Assembly (NCBI GenBank): GCA_022494885.1
Contig: JAGVSM010004242.1
Span: forward strand, 1-64,000
Length of the DNA stretch: 64,000 nucleotides
From: Micrasema longulum
Taxonomy: Eukaryota > Arthropoda > Insecta > Trichoptera > Brachycentridae
Direction: 5' to 3'
Shown here: positions 47,300-57,999 of the stretch, piece by piece
Position numbering within the stretch: the first letter of the stretch is position 1
How the letters are laid out: every line of letters starts with the position of its first letter
Notes under the pieces: generated by a model
Database searches by the model: none
What the model was told of the DNA's origin: nothing
The model's input: the letters and a program-made list of their open reading frames with translations, nothing else
Translations under genes and position numbers: made by a program

Positions 47300-47945
47300 G
47301 TATTGAAAATTGTTTTGAGTATGCCCAAATGTTTGCAGACAGGCTGGATTTCCTCCCTAGTGAGTTATTCAGATTGAAATTTGTTGCAACAGATAGGGAA
47401 AATACTTTTGAGATGTAAATATGGAAGTTCAAGTATTAACGAGACTTATGACCTGTCATTGGCTGGTTTAAGTAGCCACTTTACACACTGTGTAACATTC
47501 ATCATTTTGCCTTTGTTTAAACATCTACATTTCCTCAATCATCCATCTCTTGACATTTGTGAAGTAAAATAGCTGAAACCTTTGTGCGAGAGATGAATCT
47601 GACTGAACCAGTTCATATATTAGGCAACGCCTGAAAATAGTTTTCCAACTTTTTGTACTTCTTATTTTACCAGTTAGTTAATTCAACAATGTGTTGAGTA
47701 TGTCCAAATGTGTGCAGACAGGTCGTATTTTCTCCCTAGGAAGTTTTGTAGATCTATGTAAATTTGTTGCAACAGATGGGGAAAACATTCTAAGAAGAGA
47801 ATATGAAAGTCTAGGCGCGTTGTGTAAAGTGGCTACTTAAACCAGCCAATGACAAGTCATACGCCCTGTAAATGCCTAAACTTTCATATTTCCTTCTCAA
47901 AAATATTTTTCCTCTCTGTTGCAACAAATTAAGATACTTTATTGA
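47300..47945. repeat. FB dispersed repeat, copy 4, with inverted second half
   Basis: The forward half starts with TTTTGAGTATGCCCAAATG, GCTGGATTTCCTCCCTAG and TTTGTTGCAACAGATAGGG. It continues through ACTTATGACCTGTCATTGG, CTTTACACACTGTGTAAC and TTAGGCAACGCCTGAAAATAG. At about 47690 a second terminus begins (TTGAGTATGTCCAAATG). The sequence then turns around: TGTGTAAAGTGGCTACTTAA, CCAATGACAAGTCATACGCC and CTCTCTGTTGCAACAAATT read backwards, ending near 47945. The result is a composite with two termini in direct order and the 3' body inverted. Confidence 0.75.
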
Positions 47946-49070
47946 AGCTGTTAGAATATAAGCTTGTTGATGCAGGGAGTACCTACTCCAGTTGGAGATG
48001 ACATAATGAAACGAAGTTCCGCTTCAATATCGGTAATGGAGCACGAAATTGACGACTGGACTCTACTGACTGCTTACTTTTTACTGACCGACTAACTGAC
48101 TGACTCGAGTAAGTGAACTTGGTGTAAACGCTTCAGGGCTATTATAATAATAGTCATTATAATTCTTTTAACTTCCATGTAGTTAACTTATTACATGTTA
48201 AATAATAAACAAATACATGATCGCTTATTGAGCGTGAGACTTATTATAACTAACGATCAACTATGTGGACCAAGCGGTTTAAGTCGTGGTACTTAAGGGT
48301 GCTACTGCTTATGTAGTAATTGTCCATAGTTTTCTCTCCATTTTTTTGTAAAGAATCGAGGTTATTTTCCATTTCCCTGACTGTCAGCAATTTGACACCC
48401 GTGATAGATAATTATTATTTCGAATGTTTGATGTTTGTAGTTGACATACGGGAAATGCATGATTTACCTTCTGCATTGTCCTGAAAACGATGATAGGTCA
48501 GATAGTAGTGGGCATTGGTTTCCAGGTAAGTCTCACAAAGCTATCGGAGCTTCTATTAATTATACCAGAAGATAGGGAATCCTTTTGTGATCTAGTGCAC
48601 CTTGAATACAATAATCGATAAGGATTTCACAGAAATTATATTTTTTTATTTGCAAGTAAAAAACTGGGAAAATCGGTATTTTTAGTATCGTTTTTTTTAA
48701 ACTATATTTGTACTTAAAGTAGAATACAGAGAACCAGTAAATAACAGGTTTTATAATAATTAGGCAGTTAATGTATTTATAATAATTTATAATTTATAAT
48801 AATAATTTCTCATTTCTTTACTATTAATGGCATATTTTCTAATTAATTTTTATTATTCAATTTTTATTATTATTACTTGCATGTTTTCTAATTTATATTT
48901 ATATTGATTTTTTCTAATGTTATTATTATTCTTTGAATTTACTAAGCATCATTTAATGAAATTAAAAATATAAAAAAAACACATGAAAAAAATAAGGTCT
49001 TCCTAAACACATGAATTTCCTAGCTAGTCGGGACCTGAAACAAATAAACTCTGTACATTTTAAAACTGTG
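47946..49070. other. Unassigned stretch
   Basis: A short ACTGACTGACT run lies near 48070-48105. 48450-48590 contains a 38-codon open frame with normal composition (CPENDDRSDSSGHWFPGKS near its middle) and a perfect AG/GTAAGT donor at 48523-48530. No family is recognised. Confidence 0.3.
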
Positions 49071-49110
49071 AAATACTAAATAAATAAATAAATAAATAAA
49101 ATAAATGACT
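49071..49110. repeat. (AAAT)n run, possible retroelement tail
   Basis: Seven or so AAAT/AATA units follow a TGTACATTTTAAAACTGTG block. This is typical of LINE 3' tails, but no coding part is recognisable upstream. Confidence 0.6.
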
Positions 49111-51235
49111 CGATTTCAATATTACTTTTAAGAATGTCTTCGTCTCTGTTTTTCTAGATACACCTTCACGAATATATGTCAATGATACATAAAAGAAGAT
49201 TTAATGTAAAGCCGAAATGATTTGGATATTGGCATCGATATCAAACTACTTCTTACTTTACGAAAAATCTCTATCCTAAAATCGGCTAACCATAATCGAT
49301 TTGAATTAATTTAAACAGAGGACTCTCCTTCATGTTAAAGATCAAAGGCTTTAAAATTATATTAATACTAACCTACAAATAGATAAATTAAGATGAGTTT
49401 ATTAAATTAAGTAGAAACTGGCTTAAGAAGATAGGCGGTTGATGAGAATTTTTATAAATAGGTATTTGAAGATTGTTTTTTGGTCACTATCTTGCAAATG
49501 CCTTCCCGATATAATGCAAAGGAAGCAATTGCACGTCGGACAAGTTATGCCTAACTTAAATAAATCAAATAGACGTTTCATTGGCCCGTTTTCCGCACCC
49601 CAAAAACTTAAACGATTTGGGTGTTTTTCTTAAGAGAAACTATCTGACTGAAATTCTTTGTATCGATACTTTTTCGTTTTTCAAAAATAATTATGATAGT
49701 ACATCGGAAGACGTCAAATAAAATTGAGCGCTTTTTTGGGTTATTTAATGGTCCTAGTTCCTATAGTAAAAATATTATTGAAAAAAAAAACAGAAAAAAA
49801 GCCTATGGTGAATACTTATAGTCTTTAAAAAATCACTGCTACAGTGTCATAATTTGGGAAGAAGATACAAGAATACATTTGTATGAAAAAATGTCCGACC
49901 GTATTTCTTCTTACTGATATCCCATTCAGGGTTCTTCCAGCCGGACTTTAGGACACCGGTAGGAAGAAATAATTTTTTGCTTCATAAGAATTTTTATACC
50001 CAACACCAGAATGCATTTTTTTCGTATGTAGTGCGTCATTTTTTCTCTTAGAAAGTTTTTGAATGATGTTTCTACGATCATTATAGCCAAAATGGCTAAG
50101 AATATATAACCCAATCTTCCGGGAGAACCTTGGACGTTCTATAATTAAGGTAATATACCCGCCCTTATATGTATTTAAACTGTGTGGGTTCGTTTGTGTT
50201 TAAATAAATAAATAAAAATATGTATCGATTAAATTAATAAATTAATTGGTACTCAAAGTAAACTCATTATGACTTGTGAAAATTTAGTGCCTAAAAAACG
50301 TTTAAATTAATGATCTTTGAAATATGTTTTATGTTCTATATTTGTATACCTCACAAATTAAGCAATCCAGCTTTATTTAAGCCATTTAATAATTTATAAC
50401 ACAATGTTACATAATAATTTTGTATTTTTTACTCCGGGGATTACTGTTAGCCGGATTAAGGATTGTTCTAGCTCTTTTGACGGGCAGAAATAAGTTTAAT
50501 GTCAAGTTTTAGAGCAAACAGTATTCTGAAAATACATTTAAAATTTCATCTGAATTTAATGTTTAAAGAGCTATTATTTAAGTTTGAAATTTAGGTTCAC
50601 TCTTGCGATTTTGATATGAAAGGAACGATTAAAACTGTTTTAATGTATCTACTTATGTAATTCTCAATGCTCATATTTTCAATTCATTTTCCAAAATACA
50701 ATATTTACACTTGTATATTTATTTTATTTTACAGAAACAAACAGTCAACAATGATTTAAACCCATTACAAAGATAAGTTTTAAAGACAGATCAGCGAATG
50801 AAATGGCTTATGAAATTAGATTAAAACAATGCACTTATTTGCTACAAATTCTTCATTGAAACGAGAATTCAAATAAAATAGTATTTTAGTCGTTTAACTT
50901 GGATTAAAATAATTTTATATTTTTTATAAAAAGTACAATAATTACAATAATTAATTAAGACACATAATTACCCACTCTAACTGCCATGCCGTATTTACCG
51001 ATTTTTCCTATAATATTTAGATATATTGAAAGATTTTAAACTTATGAATACTACGAAAAAATTGATAATGTATTTTAAAATGAATTCCATCTATAAATCT
51101 TTTCGCAACGTTTATGGTAAAGAGCTAGAAACGTTAGTATAAAATGCAAAAAAAACGTATGAAAGTAGTATACATTTTTTCAAATATTGTGATTTTTTTT
51201 TACCTTTACACTTCAACCTTTGAGTTATACGCCTA
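49111..51235. other. AT-rich stretch, another possible LINE tail
   Basis: 50150-50222 resembles a 3' UTR with an (AAAT)n end. A 64-codon plus frame at 49439 is of unclear origin. Nothing else is supported. Confidence 0.35.
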
Positions 51236-51265
51236 TCGGTTTCGAGTTTAAATTCTCTTCATTAG
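51236..51265 (-). ncRNA. Decayed hammerhead-like core
   Basis: The minus strand reads CTAATGA, then AGAG-AATTTAAA-CTC as a short stem-loop, then GAAAC and CGATAGG. It differs from CUGANGA by one base (G to A at position 3). The flanks do not match the 39-kb element closely, so it may come from a sister family. Confidence 0.35.
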
Positions 51266-51702
51266 AACCTGAACTTACTGAGAATTACTCGCGTTTTTAT
51301 TTATGTTATTAATATTGTAAGAAAATAACAGAAGAATGTAAGAAGAAGAGATTTTTTTCTATTTCTACTCTTTTGAGTATAATGTGAATCGTAACGGAAA
51401 TATTTTTAAAAAAGGACTTAAAGTTAAATTTAAACAATTATTTTTGTGGGTTTTTGCTTAATGGTTTTATTTATTTTTAGTCTTCTTAGATCGTCTAAAC
51501 AAAGACAATTTCTTTTAATATTTAAAACATCTACATCCATTTTTACAATTTTAGAGATAAATAAGTGTAAATGTATTCTGTATTACTATGTATTTTTGGT
51601 ATATTGGTTCACAAGTTGCTTTGTATCTTGATATTTTTTGTTACATGACGGTAAGATGATCAGTTTTACGTTCAGGTATCAGTCCAGGGATACCTTTTTG
51701 AA
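51266..51702. other. AT-rich stretch, nothing recognised
   Basis: No supported feature seen. Confidence 0.4.
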
Positions 51703-51793
51703 TGAATATTTCATGTCAACCATATCAAAAATCGAACCCGAAATCTCTTGCATGGTAGGCAAACAAGCTGACCACTACATTACGAGGCCGAAA
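51703..51793 (-). mobile_element. SINE-A copy, head only
   Basis: Reversed head: CACTACATTACGAGGCCG (A-box side, about 51773-51790), AAAATCGAACCCG as B box, and ATTTCATGTCAACCATATC as the junction with the body. The reversed anticodon arm GCATGGTAGGC matches the 56.7-kb copy. Confidence 0.75.
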
Positions 51794-52289
51794 TTCACGA
51801 ATTCACAAAAGACCACTTTATTTCACTGGAATATTTGAATAATTTAAGGAGATTCAATAGAAGTCTCAAGTCATTGATATTTTTTTAAACAACAAGTTAT
51901 TTAAGAAAATAATGATATTTTTAAAGTTTGATCTCTTATTTGATAAAATGGAACCGCAGTATAAAATCACAGCGAAGCAAGTGCGAAGGGAATTCCCTTA
52001 AGTCTGTTCCACAAGTAACCACGAATCGAGAGAGGAAGCTTCGCCAAGCGAACTTAATCATGAATTGTAGGAGGGATTATACTGAAAAATGCTTTCGAAT
52101 AAATAAGCCGAACACTAGCTTGTACAGTTCCAACGTCGGATTTGTATTAATTTCACAATATTTTTTCATCTAAAATTTCTTACTACGGATTTCAGAAATC
52201 CATTTTTTGATAATTATCTGAGGCGCATAATTACGTAACCGCAGTTTACCTTCGTATTTTTTCCCTTATGAGAGCAATTTCAAACATTG
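51794..52289. other. Unassigned stretch
   Basis: 51928-52173 is open on the plus strand with a basic, normal-looking translation (SIKSQRSKCEGNSLKS), but no family is recognised. Confidence 0.3.
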
Positions 52290-53345
52290 AAAATGCTCTA
52301 AGTAAGGACAAACATGTCTGTGTCATATGAGGTCACTCCAAAGTCGGCGATCACTTTGGAGTAGGCATTCCGATCCTGCGCAAGCTGGAACAGCTCCTCA
52401 ACCCTTGCACTCCCGTCCAGTCCAGAATGTTTCTCATCTATGACATCTGTCACCTTCCTACTCCACGTTTTTCCTCGATCTTCCCCGTATGATAAACTGT
52501 AGAAACGCAAATTTGCTTCAGCATATGATTAGGTTCAGATGTGAGAGTTTTCTCTTTTTTTTTCGGCAGTGGCTCATTTCAACACGTCAACGTTAGTCAA
52601 TAATTCTGTCCACGGGATTCTCAGCATTCTCCGGTGAACCCACATTTAAAAATTCCCTATTAGGTTCACGGAGTTCACTTTGTTAGTCCATGTTCTACCG
52701 GATAGAGTAAAATAGACAGCACACGGCACTTGCTCATCATCTGTCTCAGTTTTCAATTAAGACTATCACTGCAGAACAATTATTTCATGTCATTAAATGC
52801 TGATCGGGCGATCTCTATTCAGGATCTAATTTCTTTTAATAATTTAATCAGAAGTTATTTGAATGCCGAGGTATTTAAAGTAAGCCACTATCTCAATCGA
52901 CTAACATCCTGTAGCAATAAACACCATCATCTTTTTTTTAGCCACATTGATGTTCAAGCCCCGTACTCTATCATCTTCATCAATTTTTCTTAGGAGTTTC
53001 TTAAGAACACGTGCACTGTCAGCCAGGATATCGGTATATCTGATGTTATTGATAATTTTTATTTATTTAAATCTTAAAGTAGGGCACACATATCATACAT
53101 ATTGTTATGTGTGTTCTAATAATAACATTGGAAATATATTTATTTTAAAAATTGTTTATCACATATGTCTTGACCATTATTTTAAATTTTGATATGTTTT
53201 TTTCTTCATAAATATTTTTTTCCAGTTAATTTGTATCCCTTACTGACACCAGAGAGAGTATTCTTAAAGATCTTTTCCGAGTATAATTTAAATAGTAAGT
53301 GCAATAATATGCAGCCTAGTCTCACAATCAAATATGTAGACTCCA
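52290..53345 (-). mobile_element. LINE RT relic split by a second LINE
   Basis: The minus strand from 53345 reads LRLGCILLHLLFKLYSEKIF (motif B region) and GVSKGYKL. After the 53062-53224 insertion it resumes with INNIRYTDILADSARVLKK, where the catalytic YADDTVLLAD has shrunk to YTDILAD. It continues with GLNINVAKKKMMVF, FKYLGIQITSD, WVHRRMLRIPWTELLTN and finally EELFQLAQDRNAYSKVIAD near 52340-52395. The order matches a complete post-motif-B ORF2 of the same general type as the element at 1-1395. Stops and the lost YADD make it dead. Confidence 0.9.
53062..53224 (-). mobile_element. 5'-truncated LINE nested in the RT relic
   Basis: This 163-bp block matches 34742-34904 with about eight changes. 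It contains the last codons (EEKNISKF, then KTYVINN) and the 3' UTR with ACACATAACAATATGTATG, ending in TTTAAATAAATAAAAA. It sits between the G-Y-K-L and INNIRY codons of the host RT, so it was inserted after the host LINE. Confidence 0.85.
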
Positions 53346-53659
53346 ATTAGTGTTTGATTTAATGTTAAGGTTCCAATAGTTGACAAATGTACAAATGCAA
53401 AAACCGTTATTAAATTTCAAAGAAAAACCGAAACAACATTTACTTAAGACTGTAAATTTTACCATCATCAAAAATACTGACTAATACGATAAATTACATC
53501 AATTTATATTTTAAATTATCAATTTTCGCATGATTTCAGGTAAGTGTATATTTTCATTTATTTTACTGAAACCCCAGAATCAATTTTACCCCGCTTCGTA
53601 AAAATATTTTTGCAGTTAACCAATAAGTCTTCGTAACGTGTTGAAAATGGGTTTTCAAA

Positions 53660-53689
53660 ATGGCGGCGAGTGTGCAGCGGCATCGTATT
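53660..53689 (+). CDS. Candidate first coding exon, ten codons
   Basis: AAAATGGCGGC fits the YY1/Pho core AAnATGGCGGC, which in animals often overlaps start codons near transcription starts. The frame gives MAASVQRHRI and then GTAAGA, a good splice donor at 53690. A CCAAT box lies near 53619 and the surroundings are CpG-richer than the window average. The next exon is not recognised. It could equally be chance in a CpG-rich block. Confidence 0.3.
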
Positions 53690-54842
53690 GTAAGACACCT
53701 CTCGGCAGAAAGGGGAAGCTATTAGGTAGACTCGGAGGAAAGTACGCGGCGAGCTCAAACTCATCATAACATATACGGTCGTATTAAATGTACGTTGACA
53801 AGCAGTTTACAGGAACGAACTGTAATATTAATTTTTAAATATCCAATTTTCCCCAGGGTGATTATCTAGACACGGTTCATTTTTTTAGTGGCATCAATGA
53901 AAAAGAACGAGCGCGCTAATTTTAATTAATTCAAGTCAGAAAATAAATGTGTAACATAAAGGATAAACCGCGGGAGTTACATTGAACGACATGATTTTGT
54001 GTCTGTGCGATTTTCAAAACATCATACATTTTTAACCAAATGAAATCATTTTAACCTATGGAAAACCTTCAATGCAAAATAATGTTTTTATTCGAAATAA
54101 TAATAGTAAATAAATAGTGTCTTTTGGACTACTCATGTTTTTGGCATTAATGTGGACGATGTGGACTAAAGATTTTTAATTCAGCTTAAAAAGTACTTTT
54201 TACAATGAAAGTGGACTTGGAAAGTGGTGTTTTATTCACGTATAAAATAGATTATTGCGATAATTTCTGCATTTTAACGGCAAAAGGCGGACTTTTGTGT
54301 TTTATCCTTTAAGATACCGAAATTTTAAATAAATTAACAGTATATATGAGTTTGTCTAAATTTTTCTATGTAAGAACTTGACTTTATTAAAATATTTAAA
54401 GAATTGTCAATATTCGAACATAGGCTGAATTTGAACAATAAGAAGAGTTAACTGTGCAAATGCCGGGAATTCCACATTGTTTTATCAAAAATGTTCTTTA
54501 TTGCTATTCAAATGCGTTGATATTAACTCTTAAAAGACTGTGATAAATAATCCCTTTGCGCGCGGTGATGTAACATCGTGTTACCACTTGTAAAAGACGG
54601 AATAATTTAAAGTTCAAAAATTGAAAAAAAAACATGGAGACATACTGTTTAATAATCCCTTTTCCATTATTTGTGCAAATAAACATATTATTTAGCCCTG
54701 TTATAGTAAAATAAATTAATAATCATAAATACGCCGCTCAGATTACGCGCGTGCGTTTCCCATCACTGTTATCAACCGGCTGAAATCTGAATCTATTTTA
54801 CACTTTACTTACTTTTGTTTTTGTCTCTTTCACACTAACACC
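53690..54842. other. Possible intron or regulatory stretch
   Basis: It contains a further CpG-bearing block at 54548-54580 (CTTTGCGCGCGGTGATG) and one at 54730-54765 (TTACGCGCGTGCGTTTCCC). There is no recognisable coding segment. Confidence 0.35.
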
Positions 54843-55027
54843 TGCCATAGAACAGCGTTTCTGTCTTCCTTGTGATGAGTTCTATCTTCGTGCTCTTTCT
54901 TATACATATGTGTTGCTGAATTAGCGGACACTCTTTTTTCGCGTAGCGAGGATAAATATTTTTTTGTATTAACATCCAGCATAGTTGTACAAAATTCACT
55001 TTCTAAATCCGATGCGAAAATGTCCAT
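54843..55027 (-). CDS. Possible first coding exon, unknown product
   Basis: The minus strand opens with ATG at 55027 in a fair context (TTCAAATGG). It reads MDIFASDLESEFCTTMLDVN, then TKKYLSSLREKRVSANSAT and YKKEHEDRTHHKEDR. A CAG/GTGTTA donor would end the exon after about 61 codons; without splicing it stops at 54830. The composition is normal for a hydrophilic protein and unlike the AT-driven frames around it. I recognise no domain. Confidence 0.25.
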
Positions 55028-56337
55028 TTGAAGATTACAAAAAATACGAATTCATCATTTAAAAAAAAAAGAGAGATATATCAAGTCTAGTGTCCTATGT
55101 CGACTAGTGTGACATCACAGCCACACAAGAGTTAACAACTCCCTATGAGATGAAATCAAATCATGACAAAACTCACAATATTGTTTATAAATTGAATCGG
55201 AATGAATTTAGTTACTTCATCGTGAGTTAATATAAAATGTCATATTGTTTGTGTGTAAGAAATTTATTTTATAAGAAGAACACAACTATGGTTTTGGGAC
55301 AGAAATCCTTCTATTGCCGGGTGAGACAAAAGGAGAAGTGCTTTCCTGAAAGTAGAGTTGTATTATTTTAAAACAGTAAACATATAACGATCATAAAAAA
55401 GTTTTTGTTTTATAAATATTAAAAATATTGTCGATTTAACTAACGTTTATTTGTATTATTTTACACTTTATATACATGTAAAATTTATGTACATATAAAA
55501 GCGGACATATTGCCTTAATGCAATTTCTTCCTACCTAGCCAAACCGTTCAGTTTAAGATAATTACAAGTAGGTACATGGACATATTTTAACGTTCCGAGA
55601 AATTAACTAAAATACTGTAATATACATAGAGTTAAGAATAGTCCAGAAACCGCATACGCGCACCAAACAGAAGGCGATCAAACTACTCTTTAAGTAGAAG
55701 TTTTACGTTTTGATCATTAGTTTCTTAGTAGACGTCGCTCAGCACGGAATTCCCGATTTAAATTCAACATGCCGGGTTGTGTCATTTTTAAGTAAAAAAG
55801 TACTGCTGGGATCAAAAAGAAATAGAATAGGATCGCATTTCATGTGTAAGTAGCAAATGCGTGTGTAAGTAGCAAATACATAACTTAAAAATTTAATTAT
55901 TTTTTCATCTGTCAGATTGTCAAAGAAAACAAAATGGACATTGTGTTGGTGTTGCCAGGGTTGTCAAATATTTAACATGACATAAAAATATTCGCTTTAT
56001 GTAAAATAAAATTTGTTACATTTAAGTTAAAAGTTCCCCTTTCTTTATCTACTATGTTGTGTCAATCGTTGTTTCCGCGTGTACAATAAAGTTATAGAGA
56101 ACTTTAAAAAATATATATAATTATCTTTTGTTTGTCTTATAATTATATTTTTCGCGATCTGACAACATGACTTCAACGCTTTGACTTCACGCATGCGCGC
56201 GGTGAAAGTGGAACAAAGGTGGGGGTTTTTTTAACATAGTCCGATGTATTTAAAAATGATTCTACGCTCTTGCTTTCTGGACAATTCTTAATTGTATGGT
56301 TATATAATAACACTAATTTATAAAAATACTGATTTTA
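55028..56337. other. AT-rich stretch with an NRF-1-like block
   Basis: 55500-55545 carries the GCGGACATATTGCC / TGCAATTTCTTCC block shared with 11.35 and 40.9 kb. 56190-56205 reads CACGCATGCGCGCGG, close to an NRF-1/Ewg site. 55137-55200 resembles an FB terminus (AACTCCCTATGAG). No gene is seen. Confidence 0.35.
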
Positions 56338-56440
56338 AATAAATGTTAATTGTATTTAACCACATACCGAGTTTTCAGTTTCTACCAGTTTCGAGAAGTC
56401 TCCATCTCTTCGTCAGTAATTACACTTTGTGTTTCCTTCA
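56338..56440 (-). repeat. Hammerhead-bearing repeat, solo copy with both core boxes intact
   Basis: The flank (TTGTATTTAACCACATACCG, then AGTTTCTACC) aligns with the outer arm at 39018-39057. On the minus strand the core reads CTGACGA, AGAGATGGAGACTTCT, CGAAAC, TGGT. Both CUGANGA (56410-56416) and GAAA (56389-56392) are present, with a GAGA/TCTC or GAAG/CTTC stem between them. This is the best conserved core in the window. No inverted partner lies beside it. Confidence 0.5.
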
Positions 56441-56720
56441 TGTCTCAAAGGAGCGACCGATCGACGATTTTTTTTGCATAGGAATACCCGGAGAGGTGAA
56501 AAATTAAACAGGATACTTGTTTTTGATTCCGAATTTAAAAAATACATAATGTATCAACAATGAGCAAGATTATTTAAAAATGAGAAGGCGGTAGAGTTAG
56601 ATGTCAAAAATCATAAGTTTGAAATTAATCCTTTGAATTTTCATAATTATATTGCTTTTATCCATGGTTAATTTGGTTTTGGTATTGTAAACTAACCGAT
56701 TGTCGTATTGTTTTCATAGC

Positions 56721-56980
56721 GTCGGCCTCGTGGTGTAATGGTTAGCGCGAATGCCTACCATGCAAAAGGTCTTGGGTTCGATTCCCAACATAGTTGATAT
56801 GAAACATTGATTTAAAAAGGTGTTTTCGCACTCAAATATTTCATAGTCTCTGGAATTGTACCTACAGCGTAAAACTAATTATCTTACCTTCAAGTAACAA
56901 AAAAGATTAATATGCACTGTGATTAGTATACTAATTAAGTGTCCTATGCACCATTAGGTGCGGAAAGAGAATGATAATAA
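56721..56980 (+). mobile_element. SINE-A copy with intact pol III boxes
   Basis: The head GTCGGCCTCGTGGTGTAATG has a perfect A box (TGGTGTAATGG, 56731-56741) and B box (GGTTCGATTCC, 56775-56785). The anticodon loop CTACCAT resembles glycine tRNA. The body runs TTGATATGAAACATTG, CTCAAATATTTCATAG, ACCTACAGCGTAAAAC and CACCATTAGGTGCGGAAAG (a 3' hairpin near 56950). The length is about 260 bp. It is the type copy for SINE-A in this window. Confidence 0.88.
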
Positions 56981-56984
56981 TATT

Positions 56985-57122
56985 GGAAGACCGGCAATCG
57001 ATACAATCTACTATCTCGAAAATATATTCCACCGGGAAAATTATTATTGATAATCGAACAATTAAATTGTCTCACTAATTTCTCCCTAATACCATGTGAG
57101 CGAAGTCGCGGGTTAAAGCTAG
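56985..57122 (+). mobile_element. Helitron-like 3' end
   Basis: GAGCGAAGTCGCGGGTTAAAG ends in CTAG followed by T (57119-57123). A GCGA-AG-TCGC hairpin sits 9 bases before the CTAG. Helitrons typically end with a short hairpin about ten bases before CTRR and insert between A and T. The upstream ACCGGCAATCGATAC and CCACCGGGAAAA blocks resemble the element ending at 58836. No Rep/helicase is encoded, so it would be non-autonomous. Confidence 0.5.
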
Positions 57123-57999
57123 TTAATATTTTTAATGCAAAAGTGTTTGTTGGTCTATGTTTATTTGTTTGTTAGCATTACTTACGCGTCGCCACATTGC
57201 ACGGTGGTCCCGCCGTATGTCACAGCCTTACAATATTTATGTCCAAATTATGATGTGTCACTGCAGGTAATTAGTGACTAATAATCAAATCAACTGAAAG
57301 TATAAAAACAACCTAGGATTTCTAAAGGGTTTATTTGTATTTCAGCATCGAAAGTGAGTTCATCCAAGGAAATGCTAATTACTGTAATCAGTGCGCTTAT
57401 TAGTTACCGTGTTAACTGTTCTATATTTCTCAGATCTTGTCATTAATGTGTGTTTTTTGTGATGGAAATTCAAGTTGAAGGTATGTTTGATTATTTTTTT
57501 ACACTTTGAAGCGTAAGCCTTAGGAATTTGCCTCGTAATCAAAAGTCTATTTTGTCAAAAGAGGTATTAGAATTGTAATATGTTTATTTTTTTTAAGTGC
57601 AACTAATAGTATTTAACATTCTTTTTTGAAAATATAGATTTTTGCAAATATTATGTGCTGAAATTTTAATTAATATAAAATGACAACACCCACACTTGAT
57701 TTTTAATAAACCGTTTCTTTTTTGAACGTTTAGTTTTATATTTGTACTCTTTCACTATGTATTTTTGTGTCGAAATGTAATTGTTGTGTATCTACTAAAT
57801 AAACCGATATAAAGAAATTATAAATTTTTGATATGTTTATACTAAGCATCATTGTTTTACATTTTTTTCCTATTTTATTAAACTAATAAACTATATATTT
57901 CAATAAAAACGAATTGTTTTTTTCTGAAATTAGTCATTCTCATGAAAAAGTAATTTTTTAAATACAGTAGTATATGCTTTGAATGTTTATTACAACAGC
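57123..57999. other. AT-rich stretch
   Basis: A GCACGGTGGTCCCGCCGTATG block near 57200 recalls the GCGGGACCACCGCGC block near 58030 in reverse. Nothing else is supported. Confidence 0.35.

Noticed and set aside
47146..47377. Overlapping 60-67 codon frames on both strands
   Set aside because: Overlap on both strands with no family pattern; the 3' part runs into an FB repeat terminus.
48450..48590. Exon ending at the perfect AG/GTAAGT donor near 48523
   Set aside because: The 38-codon frame continues through the donor to a stop, and there is no acceptor, start context or homology; donor motifs this good occur by chance in 64 kb.
51638..51838. 66-codon plus-strand frame
   Set aside because: It covers an antisense SINE-A head.
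56721..56795. Glycine tRNA gene
   Set aside because: The anticodon loop is glycine-like, but the sequence continues into the SINE-A body and occurs in several decayed copies.
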